In this document: one piece after another, positions 8,307-15,993 of the stretch
Position numbering within the stretch: position 1 is the first letter of the stretch
How the letters are laid out: the number at the start of each line of letters is the position of its first letter
Source: an uncultured Collinsella sp.
Lineage (GTDB): Bacteria; Actinomycetota; Coriobacteriia; Coriobacteriales; Coriobacteriaceae
Direction of reading: 5' to 3'
Assembly (NCBI GenBank): GCA_900757615.1
Contig: CAAEON010000030.1
Coordinates: 1 to 64,000, forward strand
Length of the DNA stretch: 64,000 nt
Program-made: the position numbers and the translations under genes
The notes under the pieces: model-generated
Told to the model about the DNA's origin: nothing
The model's database searches: none
Seen by the model: only the letters and a program-made list of their open reading frames with translations

Positions 8307-9374
8307 TTGGATAAGAACGAGCTGCAAAAGCGTATGGAACAGGCCATTCGCCTGACGGCACCTGGCCAGCCGATCCGCACCGCCCTCGACATGATCATTG
8401 CTGGTCACCTGGGCGCCCTTATCTGCGTTGGCGACACCGAAAACGTGCTCGCTGCCGGTAACGACGGCTTCCCGCTCAACATTTCGTTCACCTCGAACCG
8501 TCTGTTCGAGCTCTCCAAGATGGACGGCGCCATCGTCATCGACGGCGACCTCACCCAGATCCTGCGCGCCAACTTCCATCTCAATCCCGATCCCTCGCTT
8601 GCCACGAGCGAGACGGGCATGCGTCATCGCACCGCCGCTCGCATGTCGGTGCTCACCGATGCCATTGTGATCTCGGTCTCGGCCCGTCGTGCCGTCGTCA
8701 ACGTGTACGTTCACGGCAAGAGCTACGAGATCCAGCCCGTCACCACCATCATGAGCTCGGTCAACCAGCTCGTCGCCACGCTCCAGACTACCCGTCAGTC
8801 GCTCGACCGCTCCTTGCTGCGCCTGACGGCCCTCGAGCTCGACGACTACGTTACGCTCGCCGACATTACCGGTATTTTCTCGAGCTTCGAGATCATGCAG
8901 CAGGCAAAGACCGAGCTTAAGGATTGCATCGTCAAGTTGGGCAACCAGGGCAAGCTCGTGCAGATGCAGCTCGAGCAGCTCGCGGGTTCCAGCATGGATA
9001 CCGAGTATGACCTGATGATCCGCGACTACGCAAGTGATTCTTCCGAGGCTAATGCCGAGAAGATTCGCGCCAACCTAAGCCGTATGACACCTAAGGACCT
9101 GTCCGACCCACAGCATGTGGCGGCGGTTCTGGGTTACGACGACCTGGACGAGGACTCCGTCATGACGCCACTGGGCCTGCGCACGCTTTCGCGCGTGTCC
9201 GTCGTGCGCGACGGCGTGGCCGAGAAGATCGTCGACGAGTACGGCTCGTTGCAGGAGCTCATGGACGACATCAGCGAGGATCCGGAGCGCCTGGGCGACT
9301 TTGGCGTCAACAACCCTGCCATTCTTGCGGACTCGCTGTACCGCATGAAGGGCACCAAACAGGGGAACGCATAA
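8307..9374 (+). CDS. disA: DNA integrity scanning diadenylate cyclase DisA
   Basis: Makes cyclic di-AMP from two ATP and scans DNA for branched structures. The N-terminal DAC domain carries DGA (in MDGAIVIDGD) and RHRTAA, both needed for cyclisation. A helical linker and C-terminal HhH DNA-binding domain follow (LGYDDLDEDSVMTPLGLRTLSRV... and EYGSLQELMDDISEDPERL). The 355-residue length fits the family. The start is TTG 8307 with GGGAG upstream. Its stop overlaps the ATG of ispD (TAATG), so it begins the disA-ispD-ispF-cysS run. Confidence 0.95.
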   Translation: MDKNELQKRMEQAIRLTAPGQPIRTALDMIIAGHLGALICVGDTENVLAAGNDGFPLNISFTSNRLFELSKMDGAIVIDGDLTQILRANFHLNPDPSLATSETGMRHRTAARMSVLTDAIVISVSARRAVVNVYVHGKSYEIQPVTTIMSSVNQLVATLQTTRQSLDRSLLRLTALELDDYVTLADITGIFSSFEIMQQAKTELKDCIVKLGNQGKLVQMQLEQLAGSSMDTEYDLMIRDYASDSSEANAEKIRANLSRMTPKDLSDPQHVAAVLGYDDLDEDSVMTPLGLRTLSRVSVVRDGVAEKIVDEYGSLQELMDDISEDPERLGDFGVNNPAILADSLYRMKGTKQGNA

Positions 9375-10102
9375 TGGCGCCCGTATGCGCCGTGGTCGTT
9401 GCCGGCGGCAGCGGCCAGCGCTTTGGAAATCCCGGCGGCAAGCAGCTCGTTAACGTGGCGGGCCGTCCGCTCATGAGCTGGTCCATCCGTGCGTTCGATC
9501 GTAGCGACAAGGTCGGCCACATCGTGGTGGTGTGTCCTGCCGAGCGCCGTGCCGAGATGCGCCGCCTGGCCATCGATCCGTTTGACTATGACACGCCCAT
9601 CAGCTTCGCCGATGCCGGCGATACCCGTCAGGATTCCACCCGTGCCGGCGTGCATGCGGTTCCGGCGGGTTTCGAATATGTCGCCATCCACGACGGCGCC
9701 CGTCCGCTCATCACGACCGAGGCCATCGATCATGCGATCGACGTGCTTGTGGGCGACCGCTCGCTCGACGGTGTCGTATGCGGTCAGCCCGCGATCGACA
9801 CGCTCAAGATCGTCGACGGCGACAATATCGTCGAGACGCCGCCGCGTGAGCTCTACTGGGCCGCGCAGACACCGCAGATCTTTAGCGTCGACGCCATGAA
9901 GCGCGCCCACACCGCAGCTATCGCCGAGGGCTTTATCGGGACCGACGATTCTTCGCTGGTCGAGCGCATGGGCGGGCGCGTCCGCTGTGTCCAGAGCCCG
10001 CGCGATAACCTTAAGGTGACGGTGCCCGAGGACCTGCGTCCCGTAACCGCGATTCTGCTTGGCCGCATGGCCGAGGGAGAGGACCTTCCCCATGTTCAGT
10101 AA
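9374..10102 (+). CDS. ispD: 2-C-methyl-D-erythritol 4-phosphate cytidylyltransferase
   Basis: Transfers CMP to methylerythritol phosphate in the non-mevalonate isoprenoid pathway. The N-terminal nucleotide-binding loop VVVAGGSGQRFGNPGGKQ is diagnostic, and the family segments HDGARPL and DTLKIVDG are present. The 242-residue length is normal. It overlaps disA by one base and ispF by 11 bp, so translation is coupled. Confidence 0.95.
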   Translation: MAPVCAVVVAGGSGQRFGNPGGKQLVNVAGRPLMSWSIRAFDRSDKVGHIVVVCPAERRAEMRRLAIDPFDYDTPISFADAGDTRQDSTRAGVHAVPAGFEYVAIHDGARPLITTEAIDHAIDVLVGDRSLDGVVCGQPAIDTLKIVDGDNIVETPPRELYWAAQTPQIFSVDAMKRAHTAAIAEGFIGTDDSSLVERMGGRVRCVQSPRDNLKVTVPEDLRPVTAILLGRMAEGEDLPHVQ

Positions 10103-10586
10103 CCTGCGCATTGGCCACGGCTACGACGTCCACCGTTTGGTGGAGGGGCGTCGGTGTATCATCGGCGGGGTTGACATTCCCTACGAGCGCGGCCTGCTGG
10201 GCCACTCGGATGCCGATGTGCTCGCGCATGCCTTGGCCGACGCCATTCTGGGCGCCTGCCGCGGGGGAGACATCGGCAAGCTATTCCCCGACACCGATCC
10301 CGCCTACGAGGGTGCCGATTCGATGGTGCTGCTCGCTCGCGTGATGGACTATGCGCGCGAGCTGGGCTTTGAGTTTGTCGATGCCGATTGCACCATTGCC
10401 TGCCAGCAACCCAAGATCACCCCGCACCGCGATGCCATGCGCGCCAACCTTGCCCATGCCCTGGGCGTCGACGTCGAAAACGTGGGCGTCGCCGCCACTA
10501 CGACCGAAAAGCTCGGTTGGGAAGGCCAGGGCGAGGGAATTGGCGCCTGGGCCGTCTGCCTGCTACAGAAAACCGTTAAGGAGTAA
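10092..10586 (+). CDS. ispF: 2-C-methyl-D-erythritol 2,4-cyclodiphosphate synthase
   Basis: Forms the cyclic diphosphate intermediate of the non-mevalonate isoprenoid pathway, two steps after IspD. The metal-binding motif IGHGYDVHRL near the N-terminus, LLGHSDADVLAHALADAILGA and TTEKLGWEG near the end are all family hallmarks. ATG 10092 gives 164 residues, the usual length; the open frame extends upstream within ispD. Separate ispD and ispF genes are seen here rather than the IspDF fusion of some bacteria. Confidence 0.95.
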   Translation: MFSNLRIGHGYDVHRLVEGRRCIIGGVDIPYERGLLGHSDADVLAHALADAILGACRGGDIGKLFPDTDPAYEGADSMVLLARVMDYARELGFEFVDADCTIACQQPKITPHRDAMRANLAHALGVDVENVGVAATTTEKLGWEGQGEGIGAWAVCLLQKTVKE

Positions 10587-10589
10587 CGA

Positions 10590-12056
10590 ATGCGTATCTA
10601 CAACAGCGCTACCCATAAAAAGGAAGAGTTCCAGCCCATCGAGTCCGGCAAGGTTCGCATGTACGTGTGCGGCCCCACGGTCTACGACAACATCCACATC
10701 GGCAATGCCCGCACGTTCATCAGCTTTGACGTGATTCGTCGCTGGCTCATCGCGAGCGGTTATGAGGTCACGTTCGCCCAGAACCTCACCGATGTCGATG
10801 ACAAGATCATCAAGCGCGCCAACGAGCAGGGCCGCACGGCCGCCGAGGTCGCGACGGAGTTCTCCGACAAGTTCATCGGCGTCATGCGCGCTGCCAACGT
10901 GCTCGACCCCGATGTGCGTCCCCGCGCCACCAAGGAGATCGGCCCCATGATCGCCATGATCAAGACGCTTATCGAGCAGGGCCACGCTTACGCAGCCGAT
11001 AACGGCGATGTGTACTTTGCCGTGCGCAGCGATCACAACTACGGTCAGGTCTCGGGCCGCAACATCGACGACCTTATGGTTGGCGCGCGCATCGAGGAGA
11101 ACGAGGACAAGAACGACCCGCTCGACTTTGCCCTGTGGAAGGCCGCCAAGCCCGGCGAGCCCAGCTGGCCGAGCCCCTGGGGCGAGGGCCGTCCCGGTTG
11201 GCACACCGAGTGCGCCGCCATGGTGCACCGCTACCTGGGCACCCCGATCGACATCCACGGCGGTGGCTCCGACCTTGCCTTCCCGCATCACGAGAACGAG
11301 TGCGCCCAGGCTACCTGCGCCTGGCACCAGGGCTTCTCCAACACCTGGATGCACACGGGCATGCTGCTGGTCGACGGCGAGAAGATGTCCAAGTCGCTCG
11401 GCAACTTCTTTACGCTGGCCGAGGTCCTCGAGCAGCACTCCGCTGCCGCCCTGCGCCTGCTGATGCTGCAGACGAGCTATCGCTCGCCGCTCGACTTTTC
11501 GTGGGAGCGCCTGGAGGGTGCCGAGAACTCGCTCGCGCGTATCGCCGGTACGGTCGAGAACCTGCGTTGGGCAGCGAACCACGCGACGGCCGACGCCGAT
11601 GAGGCAGCATCCGAGGCGTTTGCCGCCAAGGCCGCCGAGACCCGCGCCGCCTTTAAGGAGTGCATGGACGACGACTTTAACACCGCCGGTGCCATGGGTG
11701 CTGTCTTTGGCTTTGTCACCGAGTGCAACCAGTACCTGGAGCAGGCGGGCGATGCTGCCGACAAGGCCGCAGTCCTGGCTGCCGCCGATACGCTGGTTGA
11801 GCTGCTCGACACATTTGGCGTCGAGCTTCCCGAGCCCAAGGTCGAGCTGCCGCTGGGCCTGCTGGGCGTTGCCGCCGGTTTGGTTGCCTACGCGGGTGAC
11901 GACGTGGACGAGGCCGCTGCCAAGATTCTCGAGGCTCGCGCCGAGGCCCGCGCCGCCAAGAACTGGGACCTGGCAGACGCCATCCGCGACCAGCTCAAGG
12001 ACCTGGGCCTCACCATTGAGGATACCGCCGCGGGCACTCGTATTAAGAGTCTCTAG
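10590..12056 (+). CDS. cysS: Cysteine-tRNA ligase
   Basis: Class I aminoacyl-tRNA synthetase charging tRNA-Cys. It has CGPTVYDNIHIGNAR (zinc cysteine plus the HIGH-type motif), GWHTECAAM and HGGGSDLAFPHHENE (zinc ligands), and the KMSKS loop (GEKMSKSLGN). At 488 residues it is full length. It starts 3 bp after ispF. A 143-bp gap follows before rlmB; that gap holds a short open stretch that is listed as a finding. Confidence 0.96.
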   Translation: MRIYNSATHKKEEFQPIESGKVRMYVCGPTVYDNIHIGNARTFISFDVIRRWLIASGYEVTFAQNLTDVDDKIIKRANEQGRTAAEVATEFSDKFIGVMRAANVLDPDVRPRATKEIGPMIAMIKTLIEQGHAYAADNGDVYFAVRSDHNYGQVSGRNIDDLMVGARIEENEDKNDPLDFALWKAAKPGEPSWPSPWGEGRPGWHTECAAMVHRYLGTPIDIHGGGSDLAFPHHENECAQATCAWHQGFSNTWMHTGMLLVDGEKMSKSLGNFFTLAEVLEQHSAAALRLLMLQTSYRSPLDFSWERLEGAENSLARIAGTVENLRWAANHATADADEAASEAFAAKAAETRAAFKECMDDDFNTAGAMGAVFGFVTECNQYLEQAGDAADKAAVLAAADTLVELLDTFGVELPEPKVELPLGLLGVAAGLVAYAGDDVDEAAAKILEARAEARAAKNWDLADAIRDQLKDLGLTIEDTAAGTRIKSL

Positions 12057-12199
12057 TATTTGTCGACCGTTCGAGGTGCGGCAGATTGCCTTGAAAGAGG
12101 AGGGCATAGACCTGGTGGTCATGCCCGACGATTGAAAGGCAAGGTGCCATGGCTCGGACGGTCGATTCTTGTTCGTTATCTATTTAAGGAGGCCGTTTT

Positions 12200-13114
12200 A
12201 TGGCCGACAATCGCAAGCGTGCGCCTCGTGGCGGCAAGCAGACTGCTTCTGGCTCGCGTCCGATTCGCCGCAACGACCGCGCTGCCGCTCCCAAGGGCCA
12301 GCGCGATCGCGCCCAGGCCGCACGTCCGCAACGCGATCGTAACCGCGACGCTATCCAGGTTCCCAAGGGCGAGTTTATCGAAGGTCGTCGTGCTGCCGCC
12401 GAGGCGCTGCGCACCGGTTTTCCCATCAAGTGCGCGCTCATCGCCGAGGGCGGGGAGCGCGATGCCGCTCTGTCGCGCCTGGTCGATGACCTCAACGCCA
12501 CGGGTGTCCGCATTAAGTATGTGCCGCGCGCGCAGCTCGATGCGCTGTCGAGCCATGGCGCTCACCAGGGCATCGCGCTCGAGGTGGGCAACTTCCCTTA
12601 CGCCGATGTCGCCGACATCCTCGACCGCGCAGGCGAGGGCCCGGCGCTTGTCGTGGTGCTCGACCATGTGACCGACGACGGTAACTTTGGCGCCATCGTG
12701 CGCTCTGCCGAGGTTGTGGGCGCAGCGGGCGTCATCATCGCCAACAAGCGTGCCGCCGGCGTGACCGTGGGCAGCTACAAGACCTCCGCCGGCGCCGTCA
12801 TGCATCTGCCTATCGCGCAGGTGCCCAATATCGCTCGTGCGCTCGATGACCTCAAGGCCGCCGGCTTTTGGGTGGGTGGCGCTTCCGAGCATGCCGAGGG
12901 CAGCTGCTGGGATGCTCCCTTCGAGGGCCGCGTGGCGCTCGTCATGGGCTCCGAGGGCGACGGCATCTCGCGTCTGGTGCTCGAGAAATGTGACTTTTTG
13001 ACCAAGCTTCCCCAGCGCGGCATGACCGAGAGTCTCAACGTGGCCCAGGCGACCACCGCGCTGTGCTTTGAGTGGCTGCGCCACAATGCCGGCGAGCTCA
13101 TGGGGGAGGAGTAG
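12200..13114 (+). CDS. rlmB: 23S rRNA 2'-O-methyltransferase RlmB (SpoU family)
   Basis: A TrmH/SpoU-family methyltransferase that modifies 23S rRNA (G2251 in E. coli). The N-terminal 55 residues are basic and low in complexity (RKRAPRGGKQ...), a lineage-specific tail. The substrate-binding domain starts at FIEGRRAAAEALR. The knotted SPOUT domain has DHVTDDGNFGAIVRSAE, VMGSEGDGISRLV and MTESLNVAQATT, the three SpoU motifs. It follows cysS, as in many Gram-positive genomes. Confidence 0.93.
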   Translation: MADNRKRAPRGGKQTASGSRPIRRNDRAAAPKGQRDRAQAARPQRDRNRDAIQVPKGEFIEGRRAAAEALRTGFPIKCALIAEGGERDAALSRLVDDLNATGVRIKYVPRAQLDALSSHGAHQGIALEVGNFPYADVADILDRAGEGPALVVVLDHVTDDGNFGAIVRSAEVVGAAGVIIANKRAAGVTVGSYKTSAGAVMHLPIAQVPNIARALDDLKAAGFWVGGASEHAEGSCWDAPFEGRVALVMGSEGDGISRLVLEKCDFLTKLPQRGMTESLNVAQATTALCFEWLRHNAGELMGEE

Positions 13115-13117
13115 CGC

Positions 13118-13795
13118 ATGTCCAAGAAGAACCGCGCCAAGTCCAAGGCCAAGCGCTTTGGCGAAGGCTCGGCCAAGCCGATTGTTTCGGCCGCGACCTA
13201 TGGCGTGGGCGGCAATGCGTTTGCGCAGGCCATCGCCGACCCGGTCTCGACGGTGCACTCCAATAAGCCCGAGCTGCTGGTGGTCGACGGCTACAACGTG
13301 ATCCACTGCACGCCGCGCTACGAAAAGCTCGTCTACGACCATTCCGATGATCCGTATTCCAGCGACGTTCACGATATGGCGCGCACGGCACTCATCAACG
13401 ATGTTGCCGCGTTTGCCCAGGGCCGCTACGAGGCCGTGATCGTGTTCGACGGCGCGGGCAACATCTCCAACGAGCGCCCCAACCTACCGGCCCGCGGCGT
13501 GCGCATCGAGTTCTCGCCGACGGGCGTCTCTGCCGATACCGTGGTGCAGAAGCTCTGCATCGAGGCACGCGAGGAAGGCCGCGCGTGCTCCGTGGTATCG
13601 AGTGACGGCACGATCCAGGCTGTCGTCATGGGGAAGGGCGTCACGCGCATCTCGAGCCGTATGCTGGTGGACGAGATCAAACAGATCGATAACGACGTTC
13701 ACGAGGCCGAGGAGGCCCCGCAGATCAAGATGACCCTGGGCAGCCGCTTGAGCCCCGAGGCGCTGGCCAAGCTCAAGGCCCTGCGCGGGAGGTAG
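13118..13795 (+). CDS. NYN-domain (YacP/Rae1-like) ribonuclease
   Basis: A 225-residue protein with a NYN nuclease domain. The core LLVVDGYNVIHC gives the first catalytic Asp, and VIVFDGAG and VVSSDG supply the others. YacP/Rae1 proteins are ribosome-associated endoribonucleases that cut mRNA in the A site, and the gene commonly follows cysS-rlmB as it does here. The first 40 residues are basic (KKNRAKSKAKRFG) and absent from the Bacillus protein. It starts 3 bp after rlmB. Confidence 0.85.
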   Translation: MSKKNRAKSKAKRFGEGSAKPIVSAATYGVGGNAFAQAIADPVSTVHSNKPELLVVDGYNVIHCTPRYEKLVYDHSDDPYSSDVHDMARTALINDVAAFAQGRYEAVIVFDGAGNISNERPNLPARGVRIEFSPTGVSADTVVQKLCIEAREEGRACSVVSSDGTIQAVVMGKGVTRISSRMLVDEIKQIDNDVHEAEEAPQIKMTLGSRLSPEALAKLKALRGR

Positions 13796-13822
13796 GGGAG
13801 CTGACGGCGCGACGCTGTCTCG

Positions 13823-15163
13823 CTAACTCCATTCAGCGATGTCGATCATTCTACGGAGGCGCCATGTAAGCGCCTCTTTTAGATATGGCAGCCTTGCCGT
13901 GAGCGCGTTGTTTCTGGACAGAATCTCGATTGCCTCGTCAACGAAGCCTTCGAGTTTGTCGCCGTCAAACCAGCCCATGTCCTCGACGAGCAACATTTGT
14001 TTGGCGGGGCTTGAATGAAATTGTGCGCTGGTAAAACTGTGCTCTCCCGCCCTAAGCTCCTCTAGTGATATGTTGCACCAGAGTGATGAGCCCGAATCGA
14101 AGATGGGGGCTGGTCTGCAGACCAGTGAGTTGACGTTTCGCACGAGGCCGAAGTTGCGCCAATGACGATCGTAGTTGGCAATGATGTCGTCACATACGAT
14201 CATGCGGTCAAGGGCGTCTTTTATATCTGTCGCTCCAAGCTCCTCACAGTTTGCTACATACCGTTCGTAATCGGTTAGTCGCTCGTCTGCATTTGCATGC
14301 TGGTTTACATAGAACGCAGGGACATATTCTTCTTCGTCAGTTAAGAAGACATTGCATGTGCTCAAGGCAGAAGTACCTGTGCCTTCGAGCGAATAGGGTA
14401 CATAATCGCAAGCGTTTAGGATGCGACGGTGAAGTGCGGTCGCCACCATCTCGTTATAGGGTTCCTGGTTCAGGTGCGCACCTGCCTTGTGGAGTATTCG
14501 ACGGTCATCCTCGCATGTCCAGTACTTTTGAAGATTGCCGTCCGAGGTGTTGTCGGGCTTTGCGGCAGCTGCCTTGCCCTCTGGGGCGAAGGGCGCGATG
14601 CTGAGAGAGACGTCGTCAAAAGCATTATTGAAGAAATTGATATCTTCCCACGCGAGACCGGAGCCTTGGGGTCTAATCCAATACTGGTCGGATAAGGAGA
14701 GGCCAAGATTTCGCTGTACGAGTTCATCGGGAACATCGACTGCGGCTTCTGCAAGCAGGGAGGCTAGCCCAATGCGTGCGAGCGGGATACCGCGGCCGCG
14801 CCACCAGATGCGGAAGGAGTCGAGCGATACAGGTTTGCTGGGAGCAAAAACTCCAATAGGGGCGTGGGCACGATCGACGTCGGCGCCGATGTGGGTGAAG
14901 TCTTTCCGTGATCTGCTGTAGACCAGCTGGGCCACTTCGTGCGTGCGGTTCATGAGGGTAAATGCGATTTCGCTTTTCCCATGCCCGCGACGAGGCCGTC
15001 CCCCTCTTTTGGTTGCGGAGCGGAGTCGCGTGTCTACGCTGTCTTTGTCGATAAGCCACACGCCAGAAGCCTTGCGGGCGGTCAGCGCGCCGTTCTTAAT
15101 GAGCTCCTGCACCCTGCGCGGGGTGATGCCGAGCAGTTCGGCTGCTTCCTTTGTAGTCAACAT
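13823..15163 (-). CDS. HipA-like kinase fused to an N-terminal excisionase-type helix-turn-helix
   Basis: A 446-residue protein with two parts. Residues 1-50 form an excisionase/MerR-type helix-turn-helix (LTTKEAAELLGITPRRVQELIKNGALTARK). The C-terminal part resembles HipA-fold kinases: CDDIIANYDRHWRNFGLVRN (catalytic Asp/Asn, about residues 322-340) and APIFDSGSSLW (metal-binding Asp, about 353). No separate antitoxin gene is adjacent, so the HTH may provide autoregulation in the same chain. A 23-bp perfect inverted repeat lies 10 bp upstream of the start. Kinase assignment rests on these motifs and is moderately sure; the substrate is unknown. Confidence 0.7.
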   Translation of the reverse strand: MLTTKEAAELLGITPRRVQELIKNGALTARKASGVWLIDKDSVDTRLRSATKRGGRPRRGHGKSEIAFTLMNRTHEVAQLVYSRSRKDFTHIGADVDRAHAPIGVFAPSKPVSLDSFRIWWRGRGIPLARIGLASLLAEAAVDVPDELVQRNLGLSLSDQYWIRPQGSGLAWEDINFFNNAFDDVSLSIAPFAPEGKAAAAKPDNTSDGNLQKYWTCEDDRRILHKAGAHLNQEPYNEMVATALHRRILNACDYVPYSLEGTGTSALSTCNVFLTDEEEYVPAFYVNQHANADERLTDYERYVANCEELGATDIKDALDRMIVCDDIIANYDRHWRNFGLVRNVNSLVCRPAPIFDSGSSLWCNISLEELRAGEHSFTSAQFHSSPAKQMLLVEDMGWFDGDKLEGFVDEAIEILSRNNALTARLPYLKEALTWRLRRMIDIAEWS

Positions 15164-15172
15164 CGCGAAACC

Positions 15173-15234
15173 CTTCGCCAGAACGAATAGTTTTATATAG
15201 CCAATTGTAATTAAAACTATTCGTTCTGGCGAAG
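15173..15234. promoter_or_regulatory. Perfect 23-bp inverted repeat upstream of the HTH-kinase gene
   Basis: Positions 15173-15195 are the exact reverse complement of 15212-15234, with a 16-bp AT-rich centre; the core is GAACGAATAGTTTTA. It covers the expected promoter of the divergent minus-strand gene starting at 15163. An autoregulatory operator is the simplest reading. Confidence 0.6.
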
Positions 15235-15386
15235 AGTTTTAAGATTGAGGGCGAACTGACAGAAATGAACGGGCTTGGTACGTGTTGTTGCTGGATTTTG
15301 CATATTTATATAACGCCGCGCGGCCTGTTGCGCCTCGTCCGCAATTCCTTTATTCTTAATTGGCTTCGCGCGAAAGCGCCAAGTGT

Positions 15387-15461
15387 GCCAGTGTGGCGCA
15401 ACGGTAGCGCAACTGATTTGTAATCAGTGGGTTGCAGGTTCGATTCCTGTCACTGGCTCCA
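15387..15461 (+). tRNA. tRNA-Thr(TGT)
   Basis: The cloverleaf is complete: acceptor GCCAGTG/CACTGGC, anticodon stem ACTGA/TCAGT with loop TTTGTAA (anticodon TGT), T-loop GGTTCGATTCC, and an encoded CCA at 15459-15461. Confidence 0.95.
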
Positions 15462-15467
15462 TGAGAG

Positions 15468-15512
15468 TTTCGGGCTCTGTTCCTTGTGGGACAGGGCCCG
15501 TTTCTATTTAGG
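15468..15512 (+). terminator. Terminator after tRNA-Thr
   Basis: A stem CGGGCTCTGTTCC with GGGACAGGGCCCG followed by TTTCTATTT directly behind the tRNA. Confidence 0.75.
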
Positions 15513-15574
15513 TGGTGCGCCATTGGGTCAGCGCCCATCCCGTTTTTGGTTTGTCTCGTCCTCCAGTTTGTCTA

Positions 15575-15701
15575 AATCTGTAACACCAAGACCGATATTT
15601 GGCATCTAACTGTTACAGATTGAGATGAAACTTAGGGTGTTTTAGGAATATCTTGATCTGTAACATGTAGAAGCGGAATAGGTCTCCTGCTGTTACAGAT
15701 C
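15575..15701. repeat. Two tandem palindromic units (CTGTAACA ... TGTTACAG)
   Basis: Unit 1 has arms AATCTGTAACA at 15575-15585 and TGTTACAGATT at 15611-15621. Unit 2 has GATCTGTAACA at 15655-15665 and TGTTACAGATC at 15691-15701. Both units have 11-bp arms, exactly 25 bp between arms and an 80-bp period. Part of the gene-free stretch 15462-15993. Confidence 0.7.
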
Positions 15702-15737
15702 GAGACAAGGGCAGGTACGGTCCTGGATGTCCTGCTC

Positions 15738-15801
15738 GAGCGTGGATTTCTGGACACGAGAGAGAAGAAAATCTCCCGACCGGAGAACGAGCGTGGATAA
15801 T
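15738..15801. repeat. GAGCGTGGAT repeat, left copy
   Basis: GAGCGTGGAT occurs at 15738-15747 and 15789-15798. The stretch 15772-15801 (CTCCCG.C..GAGAA.GAGCGTGGATAAT) recurs at 19822-19851 on the far side of the PTS operon with only a few differences. Confidence 0.65.
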
Positions 15802-15852
15802 TAACTTGGATAGGGAGCTAAGGTAAACACCGATTGTCTATCGACGGCTTTA

Positions 15853-15892
15853 GAAACAACGACCCCGATTTCATTGTGGAATCGGGGTCGTT
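15853..15892. terminator. Bidirectional terminator-like hairpin downstream of the PTS gene
   Basis: A stem AACGACCCCGATT with AATCGGGGTCGTT and T-rich or A-rich flanks on both sides. It lies about 100 bp beyond the stop of the minus-strand PTS gene and would end that operon. Confidence 0.7.
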
Positions 15893-15993
15893 TGTGCCTC
15901 AGGAATCCGAATGGATTAATCGAGCTCCTAAGGGACTTCTTGGGTTCTTGCTAATGGTCTGCCGAGGATGTCCCCAATGCAAACAGCGGGCAT

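Noticed and set aside
10563..12122. A 519-codon minus-strand open frame antisense to cysS
   Set aside because: Shadow of cysS, low-complexity composition and no ribosome site.
15387..15461. tRNA-Thr as an integration site of the downstream block
   Set aside because: No duplicate of the tRNA 3' end and no integrase gene were seen in the window.
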